Positions 52,509-62,600 of a stretch of 64,000 nucleotides of DNA are shown in pieces. The first letter of the stretch is position 1. Each line of letters begins with the position of its first letter. The DNA comes from Ignavibacteriales bacterium. Its GTDB lineage: Bacteria; Bacteroidota; Ignavibacteria; Tepidaquicellales; Tepidaquicellaceae. Location of the stretch: assembly GCA_020635255.1 (NCBI GenBank), contig JACKAC010000001.1:1675673-1739672 (forward strand). The letters run 5' to 3'. The notes under the pieces were generated by a model. That model did no database searches. It was not told the DNA's origin and worked only from the letters and a program-made list of their open reading frames with translations. Both the position numbers and the translations under genes were made by a program.

Positions 52509-53393
52509 TTACATCCTGGAGCGTATTAGATTAACACCGTCCAATAAGCGGGGTCCGGGTCTGAAAAGCGTGTTCGCATCTACCACCAGGATCTTATTAT
52601 TTTTTACAGCCCGTGTTGTGCTCAGGCTCGATCTTATCTCTTCAAGGTTAGCATTTATAGCGGTCATATCCGTCGTATCGGAGGGTAGTATAATATATTC
52701 AGGATCCTTCTTTATTACATCCTCAAAGCTGATATTTGGGTACTCCATTTCTTCGCTTTTGTAAATATTATTAAACCCCGACATCTCCAATATATCATTT
52801 ATAAATGTATGTCCGCTTGCCGTCATCAAAGGATTCGAAGCTATTATGATAAATGCATCAGGCTTTTCTTTTGAGTTTTGCTCGGTAAGAGTATTCCTAA
52901 CACCCTTGAGTGAGTCGGTTAAAGATTTTGCTCTTTTTTCTTTATCAAGTATGGTGCCGAATTTATTTATCATATTTATCACACCGTCAAAGTTATCTAT
53001 ATTCACTACATATACTTTGATGCCGAGATTTTCGAGCGCCTGATATGTTGGATTAGATCTATTCTCGACGTTTAAGAATACCAGATCAGGTTTTAAGGAT
53101 GTGATCACCTCATAATCGGGATTGAGATAATCTCCAACTTTCGTTTTATTGACGGCATCCGGAGGATATGTGCAAAATGTCGTAACTCCGGCAAGCATAG
53201 AGTCCGCGCCTAATGCATAGATTGCCTCAGTGACGTTTGGCGCCATCGAAACAACCGTTTTTGGTTTTTCAGGGAGGCTTACTTCAACCCCGATATCATC
53301 CACGATCGAAAATTTTGCATCTGACTCCGGAGTTGTCTTCGTGCAGGAAAAAAATAAGGTACTTAAAAAAATGACAGCTATAAATTTTCTCAA
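52509..53393 (-). CDS. BtuF/TroA-like ABC transporter substrate-binding lipoprotein
   Basis: 294 residues from a TTG start. The signal ends with LFFSCTKT, a lipobox with Cys17. The mature part has the helical-backbone metal-receptor fold: VSLPEKPKTVVSMAPNVTEAIYALGADSMLAG, then TKVGDYLNPDYEVITSLKPDLVF (about 80-103) and ends LFRPGPRLLDGVNLIRSRM, all typical of BtuF/FhuD-type vitamin B12 or iron-complex binding proteins. No permease or ATPase is adjacent. Co-directional with the upstream secreted-protein gene, 10 bases apart. Confidence 0.82.
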   Translation of the reverse strand: MRKFIAVIFLSTLFFSCTKTTPESDAKFSIVDDIGVEVSLPEKPKTVVSMAPNVTEAIYALGADSMLAGVTTFCTYPPDAVNKTKVGDYLNPDYEVITSLKPDLVFLNVENRSNPTYQALENLGIKVYVVNIDNFDGVINMINKFGTILDKEKRAKSLTDSLKGVRNTLTEQNSKEKPDAFIIIASNPLMTASGHTFINDILEMSGFNNIYKSEEMEYPNISFEDVIKKDPEYIILPSDTTDMTAINANLEEIRSSLSTTRAVKNNKILVVDANTLFRPGPRLLDGVNLIRSRM

Positions 53394-53403
53394 GTGCAGA
53401 GTA

Positions 53404-54681
53404 TTATGTTTTGAGCTTCTTCTTTTTAGCGGCCGGGAATAGAACGTTATTAAGTATAAGCCTGTATCCCGGTGAGTTTTTATGGTCTTTAAGTTCGGTC
53501 GGTGGTTCCCCTACAATATGCTGATAATCTTCCGGATCATGTCCGCCATAAAATGTAAACGTACCCCGCCCGTAATTACCGTGAATATATCTTACCATGT
53601 CCGTACCCTCATTCATAGCAAGTATAGTGATATTCTTCTTAAGGAATTCCTTTTTAAACCCTGTGGTTTGCCCCAGGAAACCCTTTATTAAGGCAGTATG
53701 GTCCTGTGTCAGCATCGATGGTACTGGGTCAAACTTAGCCGAAAACTCTATAAGATTAAAATAATCATTAAACTCGCCTACCATTAATGCTTCATCCGTA
53801 ACGTCTATATCGGAATACTCATATTGATAAGGATTCAGAACGATCTTAAAATTTTCAAATGCCAGGCACTCCGAATAATCGAGCTTGCTATTGGCATCGG
53901 GATCGTAATCATCACCGTCATATATTTTATCGGCTATATCCGTATACTGAGTTGCTAAAGCAATATCATACGTATCTGTTGCAGAACACATAGTGAAAAG
54001 AAACCCGCCATTAGCTACATACTGCTTAAGCTCTTTTACGACAGCAAGTTTCATCTGTGATACCTTGGCAAACCCCAGCTTCTTAGCAAGATCTTCGTTC
54101 GTTTTTTGCTGGGCAATATACCATGGGGCAGTACTGTATGAAGCGAAGAACTTTCCATACTGTCCCGTAAAATCTTCGTGGTGAAGGTGAAGCCAGTCAT
54201 ATTTTTTTAACCCTCCGCTTAAGACTTCCTCATCCCATAATTTGTCATAAGGTATACCTGCATATTCCAGAGCAAGCTGTACCGCATCATCCCATGGTGG
54301 AGCATCCGGCGGAACATACACTGCTATCCGTGCAACTTTCTCCAGCCGTACTACATCCATGTTATTGTTTTCATCCTGAACTTCCGCATATATCCTTGCC
54401 GCGGTTGTTCCATCTATTAGTTCGTACGATACACCGTTATTTTTGCATTCCTCCTCTACGGCAGGTGAATAGTCGAACATAAATGATCCGGCACGGAAAT
54501 TCAGTAACCAATCCAGCTCCTTACCGGCAAGTAGATGCCTGTAAGCAATTCCGTAAGCTTTCAAATGGTCAGTTTGACCTATTTCCATTGGGATCAGAAG
54601 TTTTGCCTGGGAAAAGGCAGTGAATGGGATTAGAAATACCGCACTCGCAATCAGAATATATTTTAACATACTTTTAATCAC
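53404..54681 (-). CDS. Conserved secreted protein (family often labelled asparagine synthetase B)
   Basis: 425 residues with a signal peptide (1-25). Characteristic stretches: LLIPMEIGQTDHLKAYGIAY, LDWLLNFRAGSFMFDY, YDWLHLHHEDFTGQYGKFF, VANGGFLFTMCSATDTYDIAL, YGRGTFTFYGGHDPEDYQH. Relatives in Bacteroidota are commonly annotated asparagine synthetase B, but none of the class-II glutaminase (Cys2) or synthetase PP-loop motifs is present; that label looks wrong. The fold at about 170-330 could be a GATase-like or ThuA-like domain (inference). A BtuF-like gene follows. Function unknown. Confidence 0.7.
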   Translation of the reverse strand: MIKSMLKYILIASAVFLIPFTAFSQAKLLIPMEIGQTDHLKAYGIAYRHLLAGKELDWLLNFRAGSFMFDYSPAVEEECKNNGVSYELIDGTTAARIYAEVQDENNNMDVVRLEKVARIAVYVPPDAPPWDDAVQLALEYAGIPYDKLWDEEVLSGGLKKYDWLHLHHEDFTGQYGKFFASYSTAPWYIAQQKTNEDLAKKLGFAKVSQMKLAVVKELKQYVANGGFLFTMCSATDTYDIALATQYTDIADKIYDGDDYDPDANSKLDYSECLAFENFKIVLNPYQYEYSDIDVTDEALMVGEFNDYFNLIEFSAKFDPVPSMLTQDHTALIKGFLGQTTGFKKEFLKKNITILAMNEGTDMVRYIHGNYGRGTFTFYGGHDPEDYQHIVGEPPTELKDHKNSPGYRLILNNVLFPAAKKKKLKT

Positions 54682-54764
54682 AGAATAAAATTAATTTTAA
54701 CCATCAGTTTATGCAATGTAGTAACGTCTTCATAATATAACAAATAACAGGTAATAAAGTTTAT

Positions 54765-55796
54765 ATGAATATTCTCTCAATAGAGACATCCTGTGATGAG
54801 ACCTCGGTTGCCGTGCTAAAGGACGACCTCGTAATTTCAAACGTCATTTCTTCACAATTGTTTCATAACGATTTTGGCGGTGTTGTGCCGGAAATGGCTT
54901 CCCGCGCCCATACAAAGAACATTATTCCTGTTACAAACGAAGCCCTAAAACAGGCAGGAATTTCGCTCGACCAAATAGACCTGGTAACTGCTACAACCGA
55001 GCCGGGACTTATCGGGGCATTGTTGGTCGGGATGAATTTTGGTAAGGCAGTTGCCTCTTCTCTTGAAGTACCCTTTGTTCCGGTAAACCACATACAGGCA
55101 CACTTGTATTCAAACTTTCTGGAAGAAGATAAGCCCGGTTTTCCATTCCTGTCATTAATTGTATCCGGAGGACATACAATTCTAATAAGAGTAGATGAAT
55201 ATTTCTCCCATACAATACTGGGAAAAACTATCGACGATGCTGCCGGTGAAGCATTCGACAAGACTGCGAAAATGCTGGGACTCGGTTACCCGGGAGGACC
55301 TATAATAGATAAACTTGCCAAAGAGGGTGATCCGGAGTTTCATAAATTCCCTATCTCGAGATTAAAGGGTAAATATGATTTTTCCTTTTCGGGGATAAAG
55401 ACTTCGGTGCTTTATTTTCTTAGAGAGATAAAATTTGAGGAGAAAAGAGTTGACGAGAAAGAAAAGCTTACAAAAGACATTTGCGCTTCATTCCAAAAGG
55501 TTGTTGTTGATACACTCGTGAATAAAATAAAAATTGCTTCCCAAGAATTTAGTATAGATAATATTTGCATAGCCGGTGGTGTTTCGGCTAATTCAGGTTT
55601 GAAAGAAAAACTAATGGAATTAAAAAAAGAGGGCAAAAACATTTTTGTACCCTCTCTAAAATATACCACAGATAATGCCGCTATGATAGGACTAGCAGGC
55701 TATTATGCTTATACAAAAAACTCTGATAAAGAATATTATACTTCGGAATCATTCGCAAAGAATGCCTCGCCTCGTTTGGATTATTCCAAATTTTAA
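54765..55796 (+). CDS. tsaD: tRNA N6-threonylcarbamoyladenosine transferase TsaD
   Basis: 343 residues, the normal length. Motifs: IETSCDETSVAVL (4-16), VNHIQAHLYSNF (the metal-binding HxxxH at about 110-114), LIVSGGHTILI, DDAAGEAFDKTAKMLGLGYPGGP, FSFSGIKTSVLYFL, and CIAGGVSANSGLKEKL. TsaD is the catalytic subunit for t6A at tRNA position 37 with TsaB and TsaE. Secure. Its last 4 bases overlap the end of the convergent small gene. Confidence 0.97.
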   Translation: MNILSIETSCDETSVAVLKDDLVISNVISSQLFHNDFGGVVPEMASRAHTKNIIPVTNEALKQAGISLDQIDLVTATTEPGLIGALLVGMNFGKAVASSLEVPFVPVNHIQAHLYSNFLEEDKPGFPFLSLIVSGGHTILIRVDEYFSHTILGKTIDDAAGEAFDKTAKMLGLGYPGGPIIDKLAKEGDPEFHKFPISRLKGKYDFSFSGIKTSVLYFLREIKFEEKRVDEKEKLTKDICASFQKVVVDTLVNKIKIASQEFSIDNICIAGGVSANSGLKEKLMELKKEGKNIFVPSLKYTTDNAAMIGLAGYYAYTKNSDKEYYTSESFAKNASPRLDYSKF

Positions 55797-56053
55797 CGCC
55801 CGCGGTTAGCCGCTTTTCTTCCACCTATGATATATACCAATATAGCGACTACAAGGTGTATCCAGAACCATGGACTGCTTGTGCCGAGGTTTTCAGCTAT
55901 GTAAATAAGTATCAGAACTCTTGGTAAAAAGACAGTTAGTAGCACTTCTCCCCAAAATGGAACTGTATTAAAAGGAATAGCATGCATAAACCACCATATA
56001 ATAAGAGCGATACGTGGAAGAAATAGGCTTAAAACAAGAAAGGCAGTATCCAT
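55793..56053 (-). CDS. Small three-TM membrane protein
   Basis: 86 residues with three hydrophobic segments (about 3-23, 31-53 and 60-80) and the basic end RKAANRGR. Two Pro-Arg turns (LFLPRIALIIWW, VFLPRVLILIYIA) repeat, suggesting an internal duplication. It converges with tsaD (4-base overlap). Function unknown. Confidence 0.6.
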   Translation of the reverse strand: MDTAFLVLSLFLPRIALIIWWFMHAIPFNTVPFWGEVLLTVFLPRVLILIYIAENLGTSSPWFWIHLVVAILVYIIGGRKAANRGR

Positions 56054-56126
56054 AATTTAAGTATTTGTATAAAGTTACTCAAATATTCATAAATAAACAA
56101 TAAATCGGAGCTTTTTTGAAATTGAT

Positions 56127-56240
56127 ATGAAGAATTATCTTAGTTATTTTGATTTCATGCAGGGACCTGATGCAATATGGATTATAGGATTTGTATTTTT
56201 GATCTGGCTTATCTTTTTCAGGAAGGGAAAAGAGGTGTAA
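56127..56240 (+). CDS. Small single-pass membrane protein (37 aa)
   Basis: ATG at 56127, TAA at 56238-56240. The protein begins with a short aromatic stretch (MKNYLSYFDF), continues into one membrane helix (AIWIIGFVFLIWLIFF) and ends RKGKEV, a positive-inside tail. A second in-frame ATG lies at 56157. Similar short ORFs are common and easily overlooked. Real translation is uncertain. Confidence 0.4.
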   Translation: MKNYLSYFDFMQGPDAIWIIGFVFLIWLIFFRKGKEV

Positions 56241-56355
56241 ATACATAATTTTTCACTCCTTCGTAACAACTTTCACCTTATATACGTAAAGTATCTAAAC
56301 CTTGATAGGGTGCCGCGCATCATACAGCAAACAAAGATAAATTAAAGGAAATTGT

Positions 56356-58707
56356 ATGAGAAATTTAATTATACTTTTTATTCTCATAATAAGCCTTACA
56401 ATTATTACAAAAAACGGGAATTCTCAGACGCAGAATCAATCACAGTCTAAAACAACTGAAGATACAACTGCTACTGAGGAAAGTGTCTTTGTGCCGAACA
56501 AGGTACCTGTGCTTGTTATTCCGCGTATTAGCAATGGACAGGTTACAATAGACGGTGAACTGAATGAGGAAATATGGAAAACCGCCGCTGTAGCAGATAA
56601 TTTTACCGAGATATCTCCCGGTGATAATATCAAACCTGAAGTCAGAACCGTAGCATATGTCGCATATGATGATGACAACATTTATTTTGGATTTGAATGC
56701 TACGATGATATGAAAAATATCCGCGCATCGATGACAGACAGGGACAGGATGTATTCCGACGACTGGGTAGGACCTTTCATTGATACCTATGGCAATCTGA
56801 AAGATGCTTTTGAATTTTATGTAAATCCGTATGGAGTACAGGGCGATCTGTACTGGACGCCTAATTATGAAACCTCCAGTGAGGACTTCATTTTTACAGC
56901 CGAGACAAAGATATATAAGGACAAGTGGGTCGCTGAGATGAAGATTCCTTTCAAAACATTAAAATTCCCCGACAAAAAAGTACAAGAATGGCGTGTTCAC
57001 ATGTTAAGGAACCGACCGCGTAATTTGAGACAAAGAATATACTGGGCATCTGTATCCAGGGATGACCCAAATTTTGTTGGACAGTCAGGTATTTTCAAAG
57101 GAATAGAAGACATCGAGGGCGGAAAGAATCTTGAATTTCTTCCATACGTGATAGGTATTGAAAACGCATCACTTTCAAGCCCGGTAAACACAAATTCAAC
57201 ATTAGATTACGCCGATCCAGACGGAAGCTTTGGATTTGACGTAAGGTATGACCTGTTTTCAAATATCTCACTTGATGCAACATATAACCCGGACTTTAGC
57301 CAGGTCGAAGCCGACGCGCCTCAGATAGACGTTAACCAGCCCTTTGCACTATTCTTCTCGGAAAAACGGCCTTTCTTCCTTGAAGGAATTAGTTCATTCC
57401 GGACGCAGCTGAATAATATGGTCTATACCCGGTCTATCAATAACCCGATATTTGCAACGAAAGTTACCGGTACAAAGGATAAGTGGAGTTTTGGCTACCT
57501 CAACGCTATGGATGAGAACACTCCTTTTATTATACCACTGGAGGAAAGAAGCTATGTACTTCCAAGTAACAAGTACTCGCTGGCAAACATACTTAGAGTA
57601 AAATACGATCTTGGCGGAGAAAATTATATTGGGGCATTGCTTACAGACAGGGAATTTAGTACTGATACAACATTCAATTTCGACTTTACCGGTTATAACC
57701 GAACGCTAGGTCTGGATTTTAGATTCAACTTCCTTAAGAATTTTTACTTCGGTGGTCAGATAACGGGATTTGCAACAAGAGAAATATCTGATACTGCTTT
57801 CTTTGATAACCAGACAAGATTCGGAAGCGACGATCAATACACCGCCGCGTTTGATGGTGAAGCATATAATGATTACTCTACATACTTTTATATAAATAGA
57901 GAATCGGAAAATTACGGGTTTTGGACTGAATTTAGCTCAAACGGACCAGCTGTTAGACGTGATCTAGGCTTCCTAACGAGAAACAATTATAACGAACTTT
58001 ATTCATACCATTATTATAATATCTATCCCAAAGGTGATCTAATCAGAAGGATCACTCCTGATATTACCGGCGGGCTCCGCCATAATAAGGAAGGTATTAT
58101 CAAAGATGAATACTTTTATCCCGGCGTAACTATCGAATTCCATAACGGAACAAGGCTATGGGGTAATTACACTTTTATAAATAACGAAACATACGGCGGA
58201 GAATGGCTCCCCGGAGCTACCAGATGGAATTTTGGAATAGAAAACTATGCTTTAAAAGAATTTGGTATGGGCACTTTCTACCAAAGAGGAAAATCAATTG
58301 TAAGATTCGGTTCACCTCCTTATATAGGATTTGGTCAGTACTGGGAAGTATGGGCTGATCTAAAACCTATTGACAGGCTTGTAAGCAGCTTCTCATACTC
58401 ATACGAAGACCTTGGTGCAGAGGACGGTAATTCCCTACTATACGCCGGATGGGTATTAAGCAATACTACTCGATACCAGTTTAACCGTAACCTGTTTGCA
58501 AGATTGCAATTCCAGTATGATCAATTCAATGATGCATTCTCGGTTGATCCTCTTATAAGTTACAAATGGAATCCATTCACTGTACTTTATGCAGGTTCCA
58601 CACACAACTTTGAGCAAATAGATGATGGCACACTTAATAATAAAACTACTCTTAAAGAAAGCAGTAGAACAATTTTTATTAAGTTCCAGTATCTCTGGCA
58701 ATTATAG
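56356..58707 (+). CDS. CBM9-like/DUF5916 outer-membrane protein
   Basis: 783 residues with a signal peptide (1-23). Residues about 55-235 have the carbohydrate-binding module 9-like fold (VTIDGELNEEIWKTAAVADNF, AYVAYDDDNIYFGFECYDD, DDWVGPFIDTYG, VAEMKIPFKTLKFPDK). The rest matches DUF5916 (NPDFSQVEADAPQIDVNQPF and EKRPFFLEGISSF, hallmark phrases), a large beta-barrel ending IFIKFQYLWQL. Such proteins are surface or outer-membrane proteins of unclear substrate in Bacteroidota relatives. A Shine-Dalgarno sequence (AAGGA) precedes the start, and a terminator follows. Confidence 0.85.
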   Translation: MRNLIILFILIISLTIITKNGNSQTQNQSQSKTTEDTTATEESVFVPNKVPVLVIPRISNGQVTIDGELNEEIWKTAAVADNFTEISPGDNIKPEVRTVAYVAYDDDNIYFGFECYDDMKNIRASMTDRDRMYSDDWVGPFIDTYGNLKDAFEFYVNPYGVQGDLYWTPNYETSSEDFIFTAETKIYKDKWVAEMKIPFKTLKFPDKKVQEWRVHMLRNRPRNLRQRIYWASVSRDDPNFVGQSGIFKGIEDIEGGKNLEFLPYVIGIENASLSSPVNTNSTLDYADPDGSFGFDVRYDLFSNISLDATYNPDFSQVEADAPQIDVNQPFALFFSEKRPFFLEGISSFRTQLNNMVYTRSINNPIFATKVTGTKDKWSFGYLNAMDENTPFIIPLEERSYVLPSNKYSLANILRVKYDLGGENYIGALLTDREFSTDTTFNFDFTGYNRTLGLDFRFNFLKNFYFGGQITGFATREISDTAFFDNQTRFGSDDQYTAAFDGEAYNDYSTYFYINRESENYGFWTEFSSNGPAVRRDLGFLTRNNYNELYSYHYYNIYPKGDLIRRITPDITGGLRHNKEGIIKDEYFYPGVTIEFHNGTRLWGNYTFINNETYGGEWLPGATRWNFGIENYALKEFGMGTFYQRGKSIVRFGSPPYIGFGQYWEVWADLKPIDRLVSSFSYSYEDLGAEDGNSLLYAGWVLSNTTRYQFNRNLFARLQFQYDQFNDAFSVDPLISYKWNPFTVLYAGSTHNFEQIDDGTLNNKTTLKESSRTIFIKFQYLWQL

Positions 58708-58724
58708 ATACTAGATTAGCTTTT

Positions 58725-58749
58725 AAGCCCGCTTCCTGCGGGCTTTTTT
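58725..58749 (+). terminator. Rho-independent terminator
   Basis: Stem AAGCCCGC/GCGGGCTT (58725-58732 with 58738-58745), loop TTCCT, then T-run. Confidence 0.9.
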
Positions 58750-58813
58750 CTTTCCTCTTTTAATATATTGCATAAATCTTTATCTTTTAATTTACATACA
58801 AAAAGATTAGAAA

Positions 58814-59266
58814 ATGAGTAAAGGAAAAGTAAACCCGATTCCGGGTTATTATCAAAGAGTTATCCCTTATTTAATCGTAAAAGGAGCTTCAGACTTAATG
58901 GAGTTTCTTAAAACAACATTTAATGCTGAAGAAACTGAAAGAATAACAATCCCTGATGGAACAGTTGCTCATGGAGAAGTAAAGATCGGAGACAGTACTA
59001 TAATGCTCAGTGAAGCGACTGAAAAGTATAAAGAAAACCCTACAATGCTTTATATTTACATAGAAGACGTGGATTCAACTTACAAAAAGGCTCTCGATGC
59101 AGGTGCAACTTCGATACAGGAACCATGGAATGAATATTATGGAGACAGAATATGCATGGTAAAAGATGCTAGTGGTAATTCATGGGCAATTGCTTCTCAT
59201 ATTGAGGATGTTCCACCTGATGAAATGCAGAAAAGAGCTGCTGAAGCAATGTCTAAATCTAGATAA
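58814..59266 (+). CDS. VOC (glyoxalase-like, PhnB-type) protein
   Basis: 150 residues. One vicinal-oxygen-chelate unit pair: RVIPYLIVKGASDLMEFL, FNAEETERITIPDGTVAHGE, GDSTIMLSE, then IYIEDVDSTYKKALDAGA and DRICMVKDASGNSWAIASH. The typical PhnB ending HIEDVPPDEMQKRA is present. A substrate cannot be given; possible cytoplasmic dioxygenase or binding protein. Own promoter region after the terminator of the DUF5916 gene. Confidence 0.85.
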   Translation: MSKGKVNPIPGYYQRVIPYLIVKGASDLMEFLKTTFNAEETERITIPDGTVAHGEVKIGDSTIMLSEATEKYKENPTMLYIYIEDVDSTYKKALDAGATSIQEPWNEYYGDRICMVKDASGNSWAIASHIEDVPPDEMQKRAAEAMSKSR

Positions 59267-59297
59267 GGTCAATTCTATTTAAATAAAAAGGGATAAT

Positions 59298-59534
59298 ATG
59301 AAATATTATACTCATATAATATTTTCACTGCTCCCTTACCAACGTCGAGCTTAGCACTTATGATGATTACCAGATATATGGTGACATCAGCACTAACGTT
59401 TAACAAAGGGTTACATCCTACATTCAGGTTATACACTCGGCACATTAGATGGAACGTTTACTATTGACGCCAGAGCAGGAAGTTATGTCCTAAATGATTC
59501 TCTACAGGGAGGATGGACTGCTTCTAAGAAATGA
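59298..59534 (+). pseudogene. Decayed small secreted-protein gene
   Basis: A Shine-Dalgarno-like AAGGGAT precedes an ATG at 59298 opening a signal-like N-terminus (MKYYTHIIFSLL), which stops early. In a different frame (59339-59400) reads LTNVELSTYDDYQIYGDIST, and in a third (59405-59534) a smooth protein-like stretch GYTLGTLDGTFTIDARAG then SYVLNDSLQGGWTASKK before TGA. The three pieces fit one former gene broken by two frameshifts. Its family is unknown. Confidence 0.45.
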
Positions 59535-59554
59535 TTACAATTATACAGGTATAA

Positions 59555-59585
59555 AAGAAATCCCCCGTTGTGCGAACGGGGGATT
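59555..59585 (-). terminator. Rho-independent terminator of the 59638-62817 gene
   Basis: Stem AATCCCCCGTT/AACGGGGGATT (59559-59569 with 59575-59585), loop GTGCG, with an A-rich left side that gives T residues on the minus strand. Confidence 0.85.
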
Positions 59586-59637
59586 CTAATAAGCAAGTAA
59601 AGGAGGATTTACATTGCTTCTATTTTACTGCAAATCA

Positions 59638-62600
59638 TTATTTCACCAATATCATCTTTTGAACCTTTACAAAATCACCTGCTATTATCCTGTAGAAATA
59701 AACACCACTGGCAAATTGTGTTCCGTTCCAGCTTACTTCGTATTTAGCTGGTTCTAGATTATTATTTACCAGCGTAGCTACTTCCCTGCCTGTCACATCA
59801 TATACCTTAAGTGATACAAAACCCGATTTTGGAATATCAAATCTGATCGATGTAGTTGGGTTGAACGGATTGGGGTAGTTCTGGAACAAGTCATAGACTG
59901 TCGGAATCTCAGAATTCTGACCCAGACCATCGATTACGTCTGTTGTGAATTTGAAATAACCTGAGAAATCACCCCATCCCAGTTCGTTCTTGGCTTTAAC
60001 TCTCCACCAATATGGTGTCAGCTGTGTTAAGTCAGGATTATAAGTATATGTAGTATCAGTAACCGTCGAATCTTTGAACACTGCAGCGCCAGTTGTATCT
60101 GCGTAAAGCTCTATCCAATAATTTGAAATTGCATCACTTTGGATATTTCCATTGCTCCTTACAGGTCTGTAGTTTTCGATGGATTTATTCCAGTTAAATA
60201 TCTTTGGATGATTTGGAATTACATTAGTTGCATTGTTAGCAGGGAATACTAATGACGGTCCTAATGGGATCTTTAAACCAAGGAATTCATCTGCACCTAC
60301 GTCCGGAGTTACTGCATTTCTTGTTGTACCATGGATATCGGTTGTAATTCCCGGAATTGGAATTCCACCGCTTTCACACAATGTTGGAACGGTTGTCTTC
60401 ATATCCAGATTATACGGATGAGTAGATACGTTCATGAAAGGACTGTTCTCCGCAAATGAGTTTGTCTCTGCCGGGGTTACTGCCGCCTGATATGCTGCAA
60501 ATGTAGCGTAGGTGGTAGTTCCATCATAATAGAAATAATTTAATGCTCCTGTTGGTACATAAACATTGTTATTATTAGATGCCGTATTGTATACTACACC
60601 TGTTGCTTTAAAAATAGCTATATTTCCTCCTGTACCTGCCGGAGTAAAATTATTGACAATAATGTTATTCTTCATAGTCGCATTTGTCGTACCTGCGAGG
60701 TATAAAGCATAATTTCCGGTATTTGTACCTGTAGCGCTGCTATCCATATAGATAGTGTTATATGAAACGTTTGCAGTGTCACCACCATTTATCCAAACAC
60801 CAAGAACTCCAAGCGCGGAATTACTTATCGGCGCATATACCTCACTAACCATATTGTTATACACATCATAATTAGCTCCGGTGATCGTTGCTCCCAGAAG
60901 CATACCGTATGCTGCTGGTAAACTGGCATCGTTTTGCGCATTAACAACATTATATACCCTGTTGTTATATATGTTTCCATAAGTAACATAATCAACCCGG
61001 ATACCACCGGTCTGTCCGATACTGTCATTTCTTATATTGTAAACTAGATTGCCATATACATTTTTCGTTATTGTACTACCTGACAACCCCGTCGCAATAT
61101 TCATAGCAATACAAGTACTACTACCTTTTGTTTTTATATCATGAATAGTGTTATTGTAAACTTCTTCTATACCAGTAGCCATAGAGCCAAAATTATAATA
61201 ACCATATATCGTGGCTGTTGTACCGTAATTGCTTAAATTATAAATATTATTATTATAATTTCTACAAGTTGGTGTAGTAGTACTCTGGTAAATACCGTAC
61301 ATTGTTCCTGTTGTACCGGTCAGATTATCCTTTGTCATATCTCTAACCGTATTGTTAAATACATTAACTTCAGTTACAGTCGGTGAAAAGTAAATTCCAG
61401 CCATGGTACCTGTTGCTGTCGAGTTGGTAATGTTATATACGGAATTACCACTAATATTTGTTGTAGCGCCACCACCTAATATATACATACAATAAGTGTT
61501 TCCTGCTCCGGCTGCCGATTGAGTTCTGGAAAGATTGCGTACTGTATTATTTGTTATTGTATAAGTTGCTCCGGCAGTTGTCTGGCTCGAGGATGAATAT
61601 ACACCATATTGACCTCCTGTAGCAGTCCCGGTTCCGCCAATCTTACAACTATCAACCAGATTATTTGACATTGTTAAGGAAAATGGATTGCTGAAACTGT
61701 ATACATACAGAGATGAACTGCTTGTAATATTTGGCGCATAACAGAATTTTACAGTATTGTTTGTAATTGTAACACTGTTGTTTGGACCTGTTGCTGAATA
61801 CCCTACACCACTTGCAATTGCCCCATGCTGTCCTGTGCCTAATGATGTATCACTGACTGTATTGTTATTTATCTCCAGCATGGCAGATAATGCTGTTGTA
61901 CAAAGAATACCATAATGCGTTGAGTTGTTAGTCCAGGTGTTAACGTTGATATCGTTATTGTTAACTTTTATGCTATCACAATACTGCGTATAGATTCCAT
62001 AATGAGAACCGGCGTTCACTGTACCGGCACCAAAACCGGAACCGATGTTTCGCAGTGTGTTTCCGGTGACATTTCCGATATTAATACCGTTCTCGAACAG
62101 ATCATAAGGAGCAGCTGAGCTGTACCCTAAGAAATACATTGCGTTAAAGCTATTATTGAATGTACAACCCTGAACAGAAATATTTTCGTGAATGCCGTTT
62201 CTGTCAGTAGGATTAGTTGTCGTCCCGGCCTGATTCCTGTTTCCTGAAGAAATACAGCTTGAATATATATCGGACTGCTGCTGCTGGAATGTACATCCGC
62301 TAATTGTAACGTTTTTACATCCGTCAGTTGCAGAACCTCTGACCATTACAATACAATATTCCATTTTTAAAGTTTGTGTAGCTCCTGTATATTGTTCTAC
62401 AAAACTTAAATTATTAAAAGTTATATAATCAGTTCCAACAAGCCAAACAAGTGCATCGCCATTACTTCCCAGGGAAGTTCCTGCAATAGTACCTGATCCT
62501 GCTCCATCCGACTGTATTATTGGATTAGCTCCAGCTCCGTTTCTCTGGAATACCACCGGGTTTCCTGATGTCGGCTGATTACTTGTGATGTTTATTATCA

